This document shows positions 55,008-63,948 of a DNA stretch of 64,000 nt, in pieces; position 1 is the first letter of the stretch; every line of letters begins with the position of its first letter. The stretch is taken from positions 110,693-174,692 of the forward strand of contig USAN01000006.1 of NCBI GenBank assembly GCA_900552645.1. Reading direction: 5' to 3'. The position numbers were made by a program, and so were the translations under genes. The notes beneath the pieces were generated by a model. That model saw only the letters and a list, made by a program, of their open reading frames with translations. It searched no databases and had not been told where the DNA came from. Source of the stretch: an uncultured Bacteroides sp. GTDB lineage: Bacteria > Bacteroidota > Bacteroidia > Bacteroidales > Bacteroidaceae.

Positions 55008-56645
55008 CTATTCCCTCACCAACTCTTTCAATTTTACCCGTTGGAAAGTCATGTGTGCCACACTGCTCTCATACAAAATTCCAACAGTTTCGTCATCTAC
55101 CATAGATAGGCAAGTATATCCCCAGCCTTCACCTTCGTCTAGCATTATCTGATGTTCGGGCAGCCAGCTAACTCCTTTGTCCAGACTAACCTTTATGGTA
55201 ATATGATTACGGCCCTTTATTGTATTTGGATTGGAGAATATAAGCAAATCCTTATTAAGTACATTGTCCTTTGCTTTTACACTGATTAGACTTGCCATAC
55301 ATACCGGCTCTTGAAGTGATTTCCTAGAAGATGGGTGCTCGGTCCATGTCATGCCTAAATCTTTAGTTATACTTACAGCACGGCTACCACCACGGTTATC
55401 GCGCATGTTAAGCATAAGTACACCCGGCTCTACTTCTACTACCTGCGCTTCGGTAGTGTTATGACGGGCTGCATTATGTATATGCCACGAGTTTCCTCCA
55501 TCCTTACTATACATTATACCGGCATTAGGCACTCTGTCGGTTCCGATAAACTGAATGGGAAAAACCAGAGTTCCGTCGTTCATAGTTATTCCACGACCCG
55601 GTCCTTGCAATAGGAAGTACCACAAAGGATCCTTTACCTGACTGGTTATGTTTACAGGTTCCGACCATGTTTTGCCATCGTCTGTACTCTTAACTATAAC
55701 CAGTTGAGCAGTAGTATTCATATCCATCCCCGGATGAGAACTCCACCAAGCACGCTGATTACCCATGCCATGCGTCCATGCAGCAACTACAAATATATTG
55801 TTTGTCTTCTCGTCTACCAATATAGAAGGATCGCCAACACCATTTTGTGCTGCCGGCAAACCACCATACTGACCAAAAGCAATAGGCAGACGCATTTTTT
55901 CCCAACTCTTTCCACCATCTGTACTTCTGCTTAATCCAACATCTACATGTTCCTGGAGGTCGACGCTGTTGTTATATCTCACATCATAAACACCAAGAAG
56001 AGTACCCTTTTGGGTTGTAACCAATCCGGGAATACGATACGCCGCAACTCCGTCATCGCCCGGATGGCGTACTCCTACTCCAAGTCTATGCTCAATATTA
56101 CTCTCCGATACCACCTTTATGGGGGCTTTCTCGCCATCAAGAACTACAGAAGATATATCTGCCTTTATCTTATTATCGAGCGAAGCAGTAGGTTTCATTT
56201 CCAAACTTATCCAGAAATAGTTTATGCCTGGAAAAAGTTTTTGATTGCCCTTTAGTATAATTTCCTTTGTAGAAGGAGAGACTTCGGCCCTCTTTACCGA
56301 ATAAGAAGAATTGGCAGCTAGAGGCATGCCATCATGGAATCCCGAAAAATAGTCGACCGGCGCAAAGCGGTTCCTGTCTCTGTCCTGCGAAGCCTCGGTA
56401 CCTCCATAATAGAGCTTTATTGTCTTAATATCTTTCAGATTAACATTCTTGTCGAACTTCATAGATATATTGTCGAGCGATTTATTTTGCTTTGCATCAA
56501 GACGTATATAGAACATAGGATTATCTTTTCTCTCTATAAGAACAGGAATCTGAGTTTCACGCACGAAAACAGAGTCGGCAGCAAAAAGAGATGCAGGTAA
56601 AAGAGCACTACACAAAAACAATGATAAGATTAAAGTTTTCTTCAT
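55008..56645 (-). CDS. nanH: GH33 exo-alpha-sialidase, exported
   Basis: 545 residues with signal peptide (about 1-22, cut near FAA-D). Residues about 25-190 form the N-terminal sialidase carbohydrate-binding domain; the six-bladed propeller follows. The Arg of the YRIP motif is in AAYRIPGLV. Asp boxes are visible as SRSTDGGKSWEKM, VKSTDDGKTWSEP, YSKDGGNSWHI, ITKDLGMTWTEH and a degenerate VSLDKGVSWLPEH. It removes terminal sialic acid from host glycans such as mucin or N-glycans. The neighbouring GH29 gene (56845) is on the same strand and may act on the same glycans. Full length for Bacteroides sialidases. Confidence 0.93.
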   Translation of the reverse strand: MKKTLILSLFLCSALLPASLFAADSVFVRETQIPVLIERKDNPMFYIRLDAKQNKSLDNISMKFDKNVNLKDIKTIKLYYGGTEASQDRDRNRFAPVDYFSGFHDGMPLAANSSYSVKRAEVSPSTKEIILKGNQKLFPGINYFWISLEMKPTASLDNKIKADISSVVLDGEKAPIKVVSESNIEHRLGVGVRHPGDDGVAAYRIPGLVTTQKGTLLGVYDVRYNNSVDLQEHVDVGLSRSTDGGKSWEKMRLPIAFGQYGGLPAAQNGVGDPSILVDEKTNNIFVVAAWTHGMGNQRAWWSSHPGMDMNTTAQLVIVKSTDDGKTWSEPVNITSQVKDPLWYFLLQGPGRGITMNDGTLVFPIQFIGTDRVPNAGIMYSKDGGNSWHIHNAARHNTTEAQVVEVEPGVLMLNMRDNRGGSRAVSITKDLGMTWTEHPSSRKSLQEPVCMASLISVKAKDNVLNKDLLIFSNPNTIKGRNHITIKVSLDKGVSWLPEHQIMLDEGEGWGYTCLSMVDDETVGILYESSVAHMTFQRVKLKELVRE

Positions 56646-56740
56646 AAATAAGATTTTGTTAATAATCAGGTTAGATTTTATAAGTGCTTAAATAAAAAAA
56701 CATAAGCACGTTTTATATAAATTTACTATACAAATTTATC

Positions 56741-56828
56741 GTTTCACCCAGGTGCGGAAGCTTCCTCACTTTGGTGCGCAAACTTCCGCACCTAGGTGAA
56801 ACACTTTCCTCACCAAAGTGAGACGATA
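56741..56828. repeat. Array of four 22-bp palindromic units (GC-rich type)
   Basis: Four consecutive 22-bp units begin at 56741, 56763, 56785 and 56807. Positions 6-13 of each hold the cores ACCCAGGT, ACTTTGGT, ACCTAGGT and ACCAAAGT, flanked by C and G so that each reads CAC....GTG or close to it. The first spacer holds the palindrome GGAAGCTTCC. Total 88 bp. It ends 16 nt before the stop codon of the fucosidase gene at 56845. Confidence 0.8.
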
Positions 56829-56844
56829 AAGTTTATTATACTGT

Positions 56845-58704
56845 TTAATCAATTAGTATGCCAATTTCGCCCACAGTAGTAAGTTTCTTTCCATTAATTT
56901 CGCTTATAGGTTCAATCTTGAAATAACGCGCATCATATTTTTGGCCAAAACGTACGAAGTAAGGAACCGGATTATGCATTATATTACTGAACTCACCGTT
57001 TGCATTGCACTTTATCCATCTCTTACCATCAATGCTTACATAGAAATTATATTTATATATAGTTCCTGCAAGATCCTCGCCTGCTACAGGAGCATAGCAA
57101 AATCCGGATATCTTGTACTCCTTGCCCATATCTACAACAAGAGGAGTTAACGAATCTGCCTTCCATGAAGTTTCGCACTTTCCGTCAATAGCATTTGCGG
57201 CCGATGAATTTCCGTCAATCACTTTCCATCCTTCTATAGGCAGCTGACTTATTTTAAGTTTTTCGTTCTTGTCCTGAAGAGGTTCGGCATAATACAGACC
57301 TACATTACTTATATTTGCTCCGTTTCGGCTTGATGTAACCGTAACCTTCAACTTGTCGGCTTCCATATCCGAGAAACGTATAAGACGTTTGTATCCTACC
57401 GTAGTTCCTTCGCCTACATGAATCCATTTACCATTGCTAAAAGCCTCTACCTTAAATCCTTCTATACGCTGACCTTTTGAAATGTCTTCCTGAATAAGGA
57501 ATGTATTTACAATCCCCTTGCCAACCTTGAATATCTTGCTTTCGCCGCTCTTTGCAATCCATGATTCATTGCCTTTCAATACTTTGTTATTGGCAAAAGT
57601 CTTCTTTATATAATCGCCAAGTCCCTTTATGCGCTCTACGTCTGTTTCGTGAAGCATGCCTCTTCTGTCGGGAGGAATATTCAACAAAAGAACCGAGTTG
57701 TATCCAACCGACTGGAAATATATGTTAGCCAGATTGGCCACCGAACGTACACGATTATCTTCTTCCGAATGATAGAACCATCCCGGACGAATAGATACAT
57801 CTACCTCCGAAGGATACCAGAATAGTTCGGATGCCTTATTCAATAGTTCACGGCTTCCTAAATCCTTAGACATGGCATCTATCTTAAGACGATTATTTTG
57901 TTCTTCGTTCACATACGAGCCAGGTGCCAGAACAGTAGAACTCCATTCTGTAGTACGACCCAAACCGCTTTCATTGCCTACCCATCTTACGTCATCGCCC
58001 ATGATTGCGGTAACAGCCTTTGGCTGCAACTTATGTATGGTATTGAGGATTGCTGTCCAGTCATATATCTGTTTTTTACCGTTAGGGCCCTCACCATTGG
58101 CACCATCGAACCATACCTCGTGTACTTCGCCATAATTTGTAAGAAGTTCTGTAAGCTGAGCAATGAAGAATTTATTATATGCATCTCCTTCACCATAACA
58201 TTCGGCATTGCGGTCCCAAGGAGAAAGATAAACTCCAAATTTCATTCCATATTTATCACATGCCTTTCTAAGTTCGGCTACCACATCTCCATTTCCATTT
58301 TTCCAAGAAGACGAAGCAACTGAGTGCTTGGTAGTCTTTGTAGGCCACAAACAGAAGCCATCATGATGTTTTGCAGTAATGATAGCCATTTTGAAACCTG
58401 CATCCTTCAACGATTTCACCCACTGGTCGCAATCTAGCTGAGTAGGATTAAATACATTAGGATCTTCCTTTCCATCTCCCCACTCTTTTCCAGTAAAAGT
58501 ATTCACGCCAAAATGCAGAAAGCATGTTAACTCCAGCTTCTGCCAGTCCAACTGTTGAGGAGTAGGCACTAATCTTGAAGCCATATCTATCTTTTTATCT
58601 ATGGTAGCATTTTCAGGGAACGTAACATGCTTTTCATAGTAGTCTTGCGCATTTGCACAGCAAAAAGCCCCCGCAAGCGCAACTGTAAGAATAAATCTTT
58701 TCAT
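56845..58704 (-). CDS. GH29 alpha-L-fucosidase with C-terminal F5/8-type domain
   Basis: 619 residues with signal peptide (about 1-19, cut near ANA-Q). GH29 barrel: FLHFGVNTFTGKEWGDG, TAKHHDGFCLWPTKTTKHSV, and nucleophile Asp200 in EVWFDGANGEG. A beta domain and, from about residue 475, a discoidin/F5-8 type-C-like carbohydrate-binding domain (SSAANAIDGKCETSWKADSLTPLVVDMGKEYKISGFCYAP) follow. It is of the broader GH29-B-like type judging by the ANGEGPNGKKQIYDW segment after the nucleophile, which would favour alpha-1,3/1,4 branched fucose; this is inferred. It lies upstream of the sialidase on the same strand. Confidence 0.9.
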   Translation of the reverse strand: MKRFILTVALAGAFCCANAQDYYEKHVTFPENATIDKKIDMASRLVPTPQQLDWQKLELTCFLHFGVNTFTGKEWGDGKEDPNVFNPTQLDCDQWVKSLKDAGFKMAIITAKHHDGFCLWPTKTTKHSVASSSWKNGNGDVVAELRKACDKYGMKFGVYLSPWDRNAECYGEGDAYNKFFIAQLTELLTNYGEVHEVWFDGANGEGPNGKKQIYDWTAILNTIHKLQPKAVTAIMGDDVRWVGNESGLGRTTEWSSTVLAPGSYVNEEQNNRLKIDAMSKDLGSRELLNKASELFWYPSEVDVSIRPGWFYHSEEDNRVRSVANLANIYFQSVGYNSVLLLNIPPDRRGMLHETDVERIKGLGDYIKKTFANNKVLKGNESWIAKSGESKIFKVGKGIVNTFLIQEDISKGQRIEGFKVEAFSNGKWIHVGEGTTVGYKRLIRFSDMEADKLKVTVTSSRNGANISNVGLYYAEPLQDKNEKLKISQLPIEGWKVIDGNSSAANAIDGKCETSWKADSLTPLVVDMGKEYKISGFCYAPVAGEDLAGTIYKYNFYVSIDGKRWIKCNANGEFSNIMHNPVPYFVRFGQKYDARYFKIEPISEINGKKLTTVGEIGILID

Positions 58705-58897
58705 AATATTGGTTTTAGTATAAATAGATAATAAATAAATTTATTATTAATACAAATAAACTAAATATTTTAATTATCAACAAACCTGTTTAATTTCTTT
58801 TGCATAATTATAAGCAACTATTCGGGTATATAACAGTAATTATAACGGTTCTGATAAATATTCCCATCTTAATACACTGGTTTATAATATTTTATTC

Positions 58898-58905
58898 TAT
58901 GTTTG
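58898..58905 (+). promoter_or_regulatory. -7 element of the Mpv17-like gene
   Basis: TATGTTTG matches TAnnTTTG; the ATG is 31 nt later at 58936. The -33 box is weak. Confidence 0.4.
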
Positions 58906-58935
58906 TATAATTATTAATGAAAGACACACGATAAG

Positions 58936-59622
58936 ATGAAAAAGCAGGATTTTATTTTTATTTCGGCAATTATACTTATTATATTGCCATTTGCAGTAAG
59001 CGATACCATTTATCATTCCTATAAAATTTTCAATTCTCAGAACGGCATGATAATAAGTTTTATTAAGTTTGGCGTTCTGGCTACACTAGGCGAAATATTG
59101 GGACTTAGAATAATGACGGGAGATTATACTCGAAAAGGATTCGGAGTATTTCCTCGGGCAATAATATGGGGTATATTAGGAATGGGAATAAACATTGCCA
59201 TGATAGTATTCTCGAAAGGCGTTCCTCACTTTTTTGAATATATGGGCATGGATAACAGCACGCAAATAATGAAGGCTTCATTATCAATATCGAAAGTAAT
59301 GCTGGCACTAAGCATTTCGGTTGCCATGAATTTAATCTTCGCTCCTGTGTTCATGACATTTCATAAGATAACCGATATGCATATACTTAATTGCAGCGGA
59401 TCGATAAGAAGTCTAGTCACTCCAATTCCGATGACAAAGATAATAACCGGACTAAACTGGGATACTCAGTGGAACTTTGTATTCAAGAAAACTATTCCTT
59501 TTTTCTGGATACCTGCCCATACTATAACATTCTTGCTTCCCGAAGAAATAAGAGTATTGTTTGCAGCACTTCTTGGAGTGGCTCTTGGAATTCTTCTGGC
59601 AATAGCGGCACGCATGAAATAA
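58936..59622 (+). CDS. Mpv17/PMP22-like integral membrane protein
   Basis: 228 residues with about five hydrophobic segments and no cleavable signal. The C-terminal half reads like the Mpv17/PMP22 family: MNLIFAPVFMTFHKITD in the middle, then TQWNFVFKKTIPFFWIPAHTITFLLPEEIRVLFAALLGVALG, comparable to the family pattern W..(N)..PA....NF..VP...R. Inner-membrane location expected. The bacterial members have no established function. It stands alone, between the fucosidase promoter region and the small gene at 59824. The start follows directly from a plausible -7 box. Confidence 0.7.
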   Translation: MKKQDFIFISAIILIILPFAVSDTIYHSYKIFNSQNGMIISFIKFGVLATLGEILGLRIMTGDYTRKGFGVFPRAIIWGILGMGINIAMIVFSKGVPHFFEYMGMDNSTQIMKASLSISKVMLALSISVAMNLIFAPVFMTFHKITDMHILNCSGSIRSLVTPIPMTKIITGLNWDTQWNFVFKKTIPFFWIPAHTITFLLPEEIRVLFAALLGVALGILLAIAARMK

Positions 59623-59724
59623 TAATAAAAAAGTCCTGAAATTTATATTTTAAGCTCAAAAAAGCCCAAATAATTGATTTAAAACAATTATTTATTGTTT
59701 TTCGATAAATATTTCTTGTTTTTC

Positions 59725-59755
59725 TTTGGAGGTTTAAAATAAACCTATACATTTG
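59725..59755 (+). promoter_or_regulatory. Promoter of the DUF3836-DUF2975-HTH group
   Basis: TTTG at 59725-59728, 19 nt, then TACATTTG at 59748-59755: full consensus. The ATG at 59824 leaves a leader of about 60 nt. Confidence 0.7.
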
Positions 59756-59823
59756 CATATCGATAAACGATATAATAATATTGAAAAACGAACAAGAAGT
59801 ATAAATTTAAAAATTAAATCAAT

Positions 59824-60246
59824 ATGAAAAGGACTATTTTAAAATCAGCTTTAGTTGCAGTAATTGCAATAGTAACAATGAGTTTTACAACCACTGCCAA
59901 TGCAGAAAATGTAAGTTCACGATTTAGATACTGTTATGAAGATTCGAGCACTACAGTATATATACTTAATAATGATGGCAAAACCTTGACGCGTAAGTTA
60001 AGATACGAATTTAAGTACGACAATGAGGGACAGATGATAGAGAAGAAAGCATATCGCTGGGATGTAAACAGTGAGATATGGAAACCATCATATCTTATAA
60101 CAGTAATACCAGGAAATGTACAGACTACAATGAACTATGCAGAATGGAGTGAAGAGAACAAGAACTTCGATAAGAACATAAAGGCTACCAGCTACATAAT
60201 AGACAGTAACTCGAACTTATTTGCAAACTATATAAACAAAAAATAA
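59824..60246 (+). CDS. DUF3836-like small exported protein
   Basis: 140 residues with a signal peptide (1-27, cut near ANA-E). The mature part is beta-rich: TVYILNNDGKTLTRKLRYEFKYDNEGQMIEKKAYRWDVNSEIWKPSYLI, a pattern of the DUF3836 family common in Bacteroides, where it is often exported and of unknown function. First gene of a three-gene group with the DUF2975 membrane protein (3-nt gap) and a small HTH regulator, all behind one consensus promoter. Could be an effector controlled by the HTH protein. Confidence 0.7.
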   Translation: MKRTILKSALVAVIAIVTMSFTTTANAENVSSRFRYCYEDSSTTVYILNNDGKTLTRKLRYEFKYDNEGQMIEKKAYRWDVNSEIWKPSYLITVIPGNVQTTMNYAEWSEENKNFDKNIKATSYIIDSNSNLFANYINKK

Positions 60247-60249
60247 TCT

Positions 60250-60888
60250 ATGAAAACAAGGATAAACGTTCTATGCATCAGCATATTGGTAGCATTGGCA
60301 CTATCTATGTCAATGACTGTAAGAATGACGACAAACATGGCAATAAGCGGGTTTGAATTAGGAATGGAGTCTGCACGTACAGGTAAGGAAATAAAAATTC
60401 CAAATTACGAGATGATAATGACCATCCCTACAGACCTTATGGAAAAGACAGGCACAATAACCAATTTGAAAAACGGCGAAGAGATTCCTATAAAACCTGT
60501 AATGAGTTTGGTTGCAGTAGATAAACCAACTACCAACTACATGAACAGTTTAATGTATATCATAGTATTGGCAGGAATGATTTATGCCCTTATAGAATTT
60601 ATAAAATTGATACGTAATATAAATAAAAGTATTATTTTTGACTGGAAAAATGTAAAACTATTGCGTAAACTAGGCTGGACACTTATCATTGTATTCGTAC
60701 TGTATTTTATAATTATTTTTTCGAATAACTATAGCATGTCGCAGAATATATCACTTAATGGATGTGAATTTTCTTCATCTATACTTTTCTCGGATCCAAT
60801 GCTTATACTGGGATGCGTTAGCTTACTAATTGCTGAAATATTTGCAAAAGGACTGAAGATGCAGGAAGAACAGGACTTAACTATATAA
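60250..60888 (+). CDS. DUF2975 membrane protein
   Basis: 212 residues with four hydrophobic segments (about 5-28, 93-117, 134-158 and 178-200) and a periplasmic loop between the first two. The layout and the partner HTH gene 21 nt downstream are the hallmark of the DUF2975/YozG pairs of Bacteroidetes and Firmicutes, in which the membrane protein is thought to act with the small regulator. Molecular role unknown. The start follows the stop of the DUF3836-like gene by 3 nt. Confidence 0.78.
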   Translation: MKTRINVLCISILVALALSMSMTVRMTTNMAISGFELGMESARTGKEIKIPNYEMIMTIPTDLMEKTGTITNLKNGEEIPIKPVMSLVAVDKPTTNYMNSLMYIIVLAGMIYALIEFIKLIRNINKSIIFDWKNVKLLRKLGWTLIIVFVLYFIIIFSNNYSMSQNISLNGCEFSSSILFSDPMLILGCVSLLIAEIFAKGLKMQEEQDLTI

Positions 60889-60909
60889 ATTAAAATAAAG
60901 AGAGAAAAA

Positions 60910-61122
60910 ATGTCAATAGTAGTAAACTTAGATGTAATGATGGCGAAAAGAAAAATTTCGCTCGGAGATCTGGCGTTGAAAGTCGATCTTACTCCGGCAA
61001 ATCTCTCTATTCTTAAAACCGGCAAAGCGAAAGCTATAAGGTTTTCTACATTAGAGGCGATATGCAAAGTTTTGGAATGCCAACCCGGCGATATTCTGGA
61101 ATTTAGAGATGACGAAGAATAA
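60910..61122 (+). CDS. Small Cro/CI-type HTH regulator (YozG-like)
   Basis: 70 residues, almost all one helix-turn-helix domain: VVNLDVMMAKRKISLGDLALKVDLTPANLSILKTGKAKAIRFSTLEAICKVLECQPGDILEFRDDEE, where the recognition helix is TPANLSILKTG. The length and the PGDILEF ending are typical of the YozG group found after DUF2975 genes. It is the last gene of the group and converges with the LacI-type gene 11 nt away. Likely represses its own operon; not shown. Confidence 0.85.
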   Translation: MSIVVNLDVMMAKRKISLGDLALKVDLTPANLSILKTGKAKAIRFSTLEAICKVLECQPGDILEFRDDEE

Positions 61123-61133
61123 ATATGATTTTA

Positions 61134-62150
61134 TTATCCTTTCAAAGAAGATTCTCTTATAACAAGATGAGTAGGAACCACCATTTGTTGTGGTTTCTGC
61201 TCTTTTTTTATATGTTCAAGTAGCAACGTGCAGGCGCAGCTTCCCATTTCGTAAGTTTGATGTGTCATTGCTGTAAGTGCAGGTTCTACATAATTAGAAT
61301 GCATCTCGTCGGTATATCCTATCAGTGCAACATCTTGCGGTATATTAAGCCCGTGTTTTCTTATCTCTTTCATAGCTGCAAACGCCAGTGTATCGTTCAT
61401 GGCCAGAATAGCATCGGGTGGCTGCGGTAGTGAAAGTAGTTTCCTAGTAGCCTCTCTACCCTCTTCATATGTCATTTTTCCACATACCACCAACTCTCTT
61501 TCTATAGGTATATGATATTTGCGAAGTCCCTCAAGATACCCATGTTTGCGCTGCTTCACTATATCGAGATGATTTGCACCTCCTATAAATCCTATTCTTT
61601 TATATCCGTTCTCGAGAAAGTGTGTGGTTGCAGCCAATCCCGATTCAACATTGTCGGCTACCACTCCCGAACATTTATCTGCCAGGCATACTCTATCAAA
61701 GAACACAAGTGGCACATGCTGGGCAACAAGTTTATTAAAATGTGAATAGTCGGTAGTCTCTTGCGATACACAAGCCAATATTCCTTCTACGCGTATATTA
61801 ACTAAATCTTCTATGCATTGCTTTTCGAGTTCGAACTGCTCGTAAGACGATGTTATAATAACCGAATAGTCGTTACTGCGTGCCACATCGTTTATACCGC
61901 TTATTATTGAAGAATAGAAATAGGTCACTATATCCGGAACAATTATCCCTATTATGCGTGGACTGTTCTTAAGAAGACTTATAGCAAAAGGATTGGGACG
62001 GTAATTGCGATCGGAAGCCAGTTTCCTAACCCTTTCGCGCACCTGCACACTTATAAGAGGACTATCCTGCAATGCCCTAGAGACTGTAGATACAGAAACA
62101 CCTAACTCTTTTGCAAGGTCTTTAAGCGATACGTGTGAACTGTTTTTCAT
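61134..62150 (-). CDS. LacI-family transcriptional regulator
   Basis: 338 residues from the Met at 62150 (MKNSSHVSLKDLAKELGVSVSTVSRALQ), chosen over 62174 because the HTH begins there and because the -7 box and inverted repeat at 62156-62192 lie upstream. N-terminal HTH and hinge (residues about 8-65), then the periplasmic-binding-protein-like sugar domain (RIIGIIVPDIVTYFYSSIISGI, GVVADNVESGL, RIGFIGGANHL, AILAMNDTLAFAAMKEI). No transport or glycosidase gene is adjacent, so the effector and targets are unknown. Probably autoregulated through the inverted repeat. Confidence 0.92.
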   Translation of the reverse strand: MKNSSHVSLKDLAKELGVSVSTVSRALQDSPLISVQVRERVRKLASDRNYRPNPFAISLLKNSPRIIGIIVPDIVTYFYSSIISGINDVARSNDYSVIITSSYEQFELEKQCIEDLVNIRVEGILACVSQETTDYSHFNKLVAQHVPLVFFDRVCLADKCSGVVADNVESGLAATTHFLENGYKRIGFIGGANHLDIVKQRKHGYLEGLRKYHIPIERELVVCGKMTYEEGREATRKLLSLPQPPDAILAMNDTLAFAAMKEIRKHGLNIPQDVALIGYTDEMHSNYVEPALTAMTHQTYEMGSCACTLLLEHIKKEQKPQQMVVPTHLVIRESSLKG

Positions 62151-62155
62151 AAAAC

Positions 62156-62192
62156 GGTATTTTATTACATGCAAAAATAGTAATAAAATACC
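62156..62192 (-). promoter_or_regulatory. Perfect inverted repeat over the lacI-type promoter
   Basis: Arms GGTATTTTATTAC (62156-62168) and GTAATAAAATACC (62180-62192) are exact complements with an 11-nt centre. The minus-strand -7 box TATTTTTG (62179-62172) lies in the centre and the ATG is 6 nt past the repeat. A likely operator for autorepression, unusually AT-rich for a LacI operator. Confidence 0.5.
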
Positions 62193-62265
62193 ATTTTCAC
62201 TATCACGAGTGCTATGTTACTCGAACTCCTTTATTTCATTCTCTATAACATCTACAAGATATATC

Positions 62266-63714
62266 TTATTTATGCTGCTTGCTTACAAGCACAAGAATAT
62301 CACCGGGATACAACTCGAGATCGCCATTGGGTATAATATACTCAGCATCACGCTTTACCATTATTACAAGGGTGTTTTCGGGGAATGTTATGGTCTTTAG
62401 GGTAGTTCCTCTCAATGCCATCTCTTTTGTAAATATCACTTCGTATAGCGAACTGTTGGTCTCTTCGGGCAACTCTATTCCAAGGTGATTTACATTTTCG
62501 GGAACATCTTCGGCTAGTCCAAGCTTACGTGCCCAGAAAGGTATTGACATTCCCTGTATAAGAAGTGATAGTATGGTAATAAAGAATACTATATTGAATA
62601 TCTGGTTTGCTCCTTCTACATTAGCCACTACCGGATAGGTAGCAAATATGATTGGAACAGCTCCGCGCAGTCCTACTATTGATATAAACAGTTTTGATTT
62701 GGTCTTTACTTTCTTGCCAAACGGAAGCATGCAAAGCCATACACTTAGCGGGCGTCCTACCAACACCAAAAATAATCCTATAAGTATAGCCATTATAACT
62801 ACACTTTTCATTTCGTGAGGATTTACAAGCAACCCCAATGTTATGAACATTATTATCTGGAAGAGCCATGTAACGCCGTCAAGAAACTTATTGGTTTCGC
62901 GCTTATTGACAAGATACTTGTTGCCGGCAACTATCCCCGCCACATATACAGCAAGGAAACCATTACCTTTGGCCATGTATACTATGGTATATATAAGAAA
63001 CAGCGAACAAAGCGCCATAATTGGATAAAGTTCAGTATTGGTAAGTCGGATGCGGTTTGTAAGCCACACCATACCATATCCAAGCGCAAGTCCGCCTATG
63101 CCACCTACTACAAACTGAACTACAAAATCCACCATCATTTGCCATCCACTTACATTGCCCGAACCAATACACTGAATAAGCACTATTGTAAGCAAGTATG
63201 CCATAGGATCGTTGCTGCCACTCTCGAACTCAAGCAATGGACGTAGATTATATTTAAGATTCATCTTCTGTGAGCGAAGAATATTAAATACAGAAGCAGA
63301 ATCGGTAGAAGACATTGTAGCAGCCAGCAGAAGTGCACCTATTATGGAAAAGTTTATTGAGGTATGCTGCATGGATGATATCCAGTATATGAACAATCCG
63401 GTAAAAAGAGTGGTAAGTAACACTCCTACGGTAGAGAGAGTAATTCCTTGCCATAAAATAGGTTTTATTTCTGATATTCTGGTATTCATTCCTCCGGAAA
63501 ACAGAATGATGCATAAAGCAATGGTACCTATATTCTGTGCTCCCGAAACATGATCATACTGAATGCCGAGACCGTCGGTACCGCATATCATACCAACGAT
63601 AAGAAATAAAAGCAAAACGGGAACGCCAAACCGGTTACCTATCTTACTTATTAATATGCTCGAAAAAATTATTAATGAACTGATAAATATGAAAATTTCT
63701 GCACTAATGTTCAT
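62266..63714 (-). CDS. K+/H+ or Na+/H+ antiporter (CPA1, NhaP2/CvrA-like) with TrkA-C domain
   Basis: 482-residue inner-membrane antiporter with about 12 membrane segments. GTIALCIILFSGGMNTRISEIKP, LLAATMSSTDSASVFNILRSQKMNLKYNLRPLLEFESGSNDPMAY (SND motif with the transport Asp) and VGLRGAVPIIFATYP are CPA1 hallmarks. The last 65 residues (about 415-480, FTKEMALRGTTLKTITFPENTLVIMVKRDAEYIIPNGDLELYPGDILVLVS) form a TrkA-C/RCK_C domain, typical of the NhaP2/CvrA potassium-proton antiporters. Likely involved in pH and K+ balance. It is 116 nt upstream of the LacI gene on the same strand; a link is not evident. Confidence 0.9.
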   Translation of the reverse strand: MNISAEIFIFISSLIIFSSILISKIGNRFGVPVLLLFLIVGMICGTDGLGIQYDHVSGAQNIGTIALCIILFSGGMNTRISEIKPILWQGITLSTVGVLLTTLFTGLFIYWISSMQHTSINFSIIGALLLAATMSSTDSASVFNILRSQKMNLKYNLRPLLEFESGSNDPMAYLLTIVLIQCIGSGNVSGWQMMVDFVVQFVVGGIGGLALGYGMVWLTNRIRLTNTELYPIMALCSLFLIYTIVYMAKGNGFLAVYVAGIVAGNKYLVNKRETNKFLDGVTWLFQIIMFITLGLLVNPHEMKSVVIMAILIGLFLVLVGRPLSVWLCMLPFGKKVKTKSKLFISIVGLRGAVPIIFATYPVVANVEGANQIFNIVFFITILSLLIQGMSIPFWARKLGLAEDVPENVNHLGIELPEETNSSLYEVIFTKEMALRGTTLKTITFPENTLVIMVKRDAEYIIPNGDLELYPGDILVLVSKQHK

Positions 63715-63905
63715 AAGTCACTATAATTTAATGGTTTATATACATTCTATTACAAAGAAACAAAAATTATTCCATTTTTTCAATTGATAACCTTCACATA
63801 AGTTACATGATAACTATATTCATAAGGTATATGTAAAGCTACTGTTCATAATAATAAATGAAAAATATTTTGTATAACTGAGTTGTATGAAATATAATAT
63901 AAAAA

Positions 63906-63941
63906 GAAAATCTCCGAAAGTTAAAACTTTCGGAGATTTTC
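63906..63941 (-). terminator. Intrinsic terminator of the tRNA-Phe gene
   Basis: GAAAATCTCCGAAAGT (63906-63921) pairs exactly with its complement at 63926-63941, 4-nt loop, directly downstream of the tRNA on the minus strand. Confidence 0.85.
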
Positions 63942-63948
63942 TTGAAAG

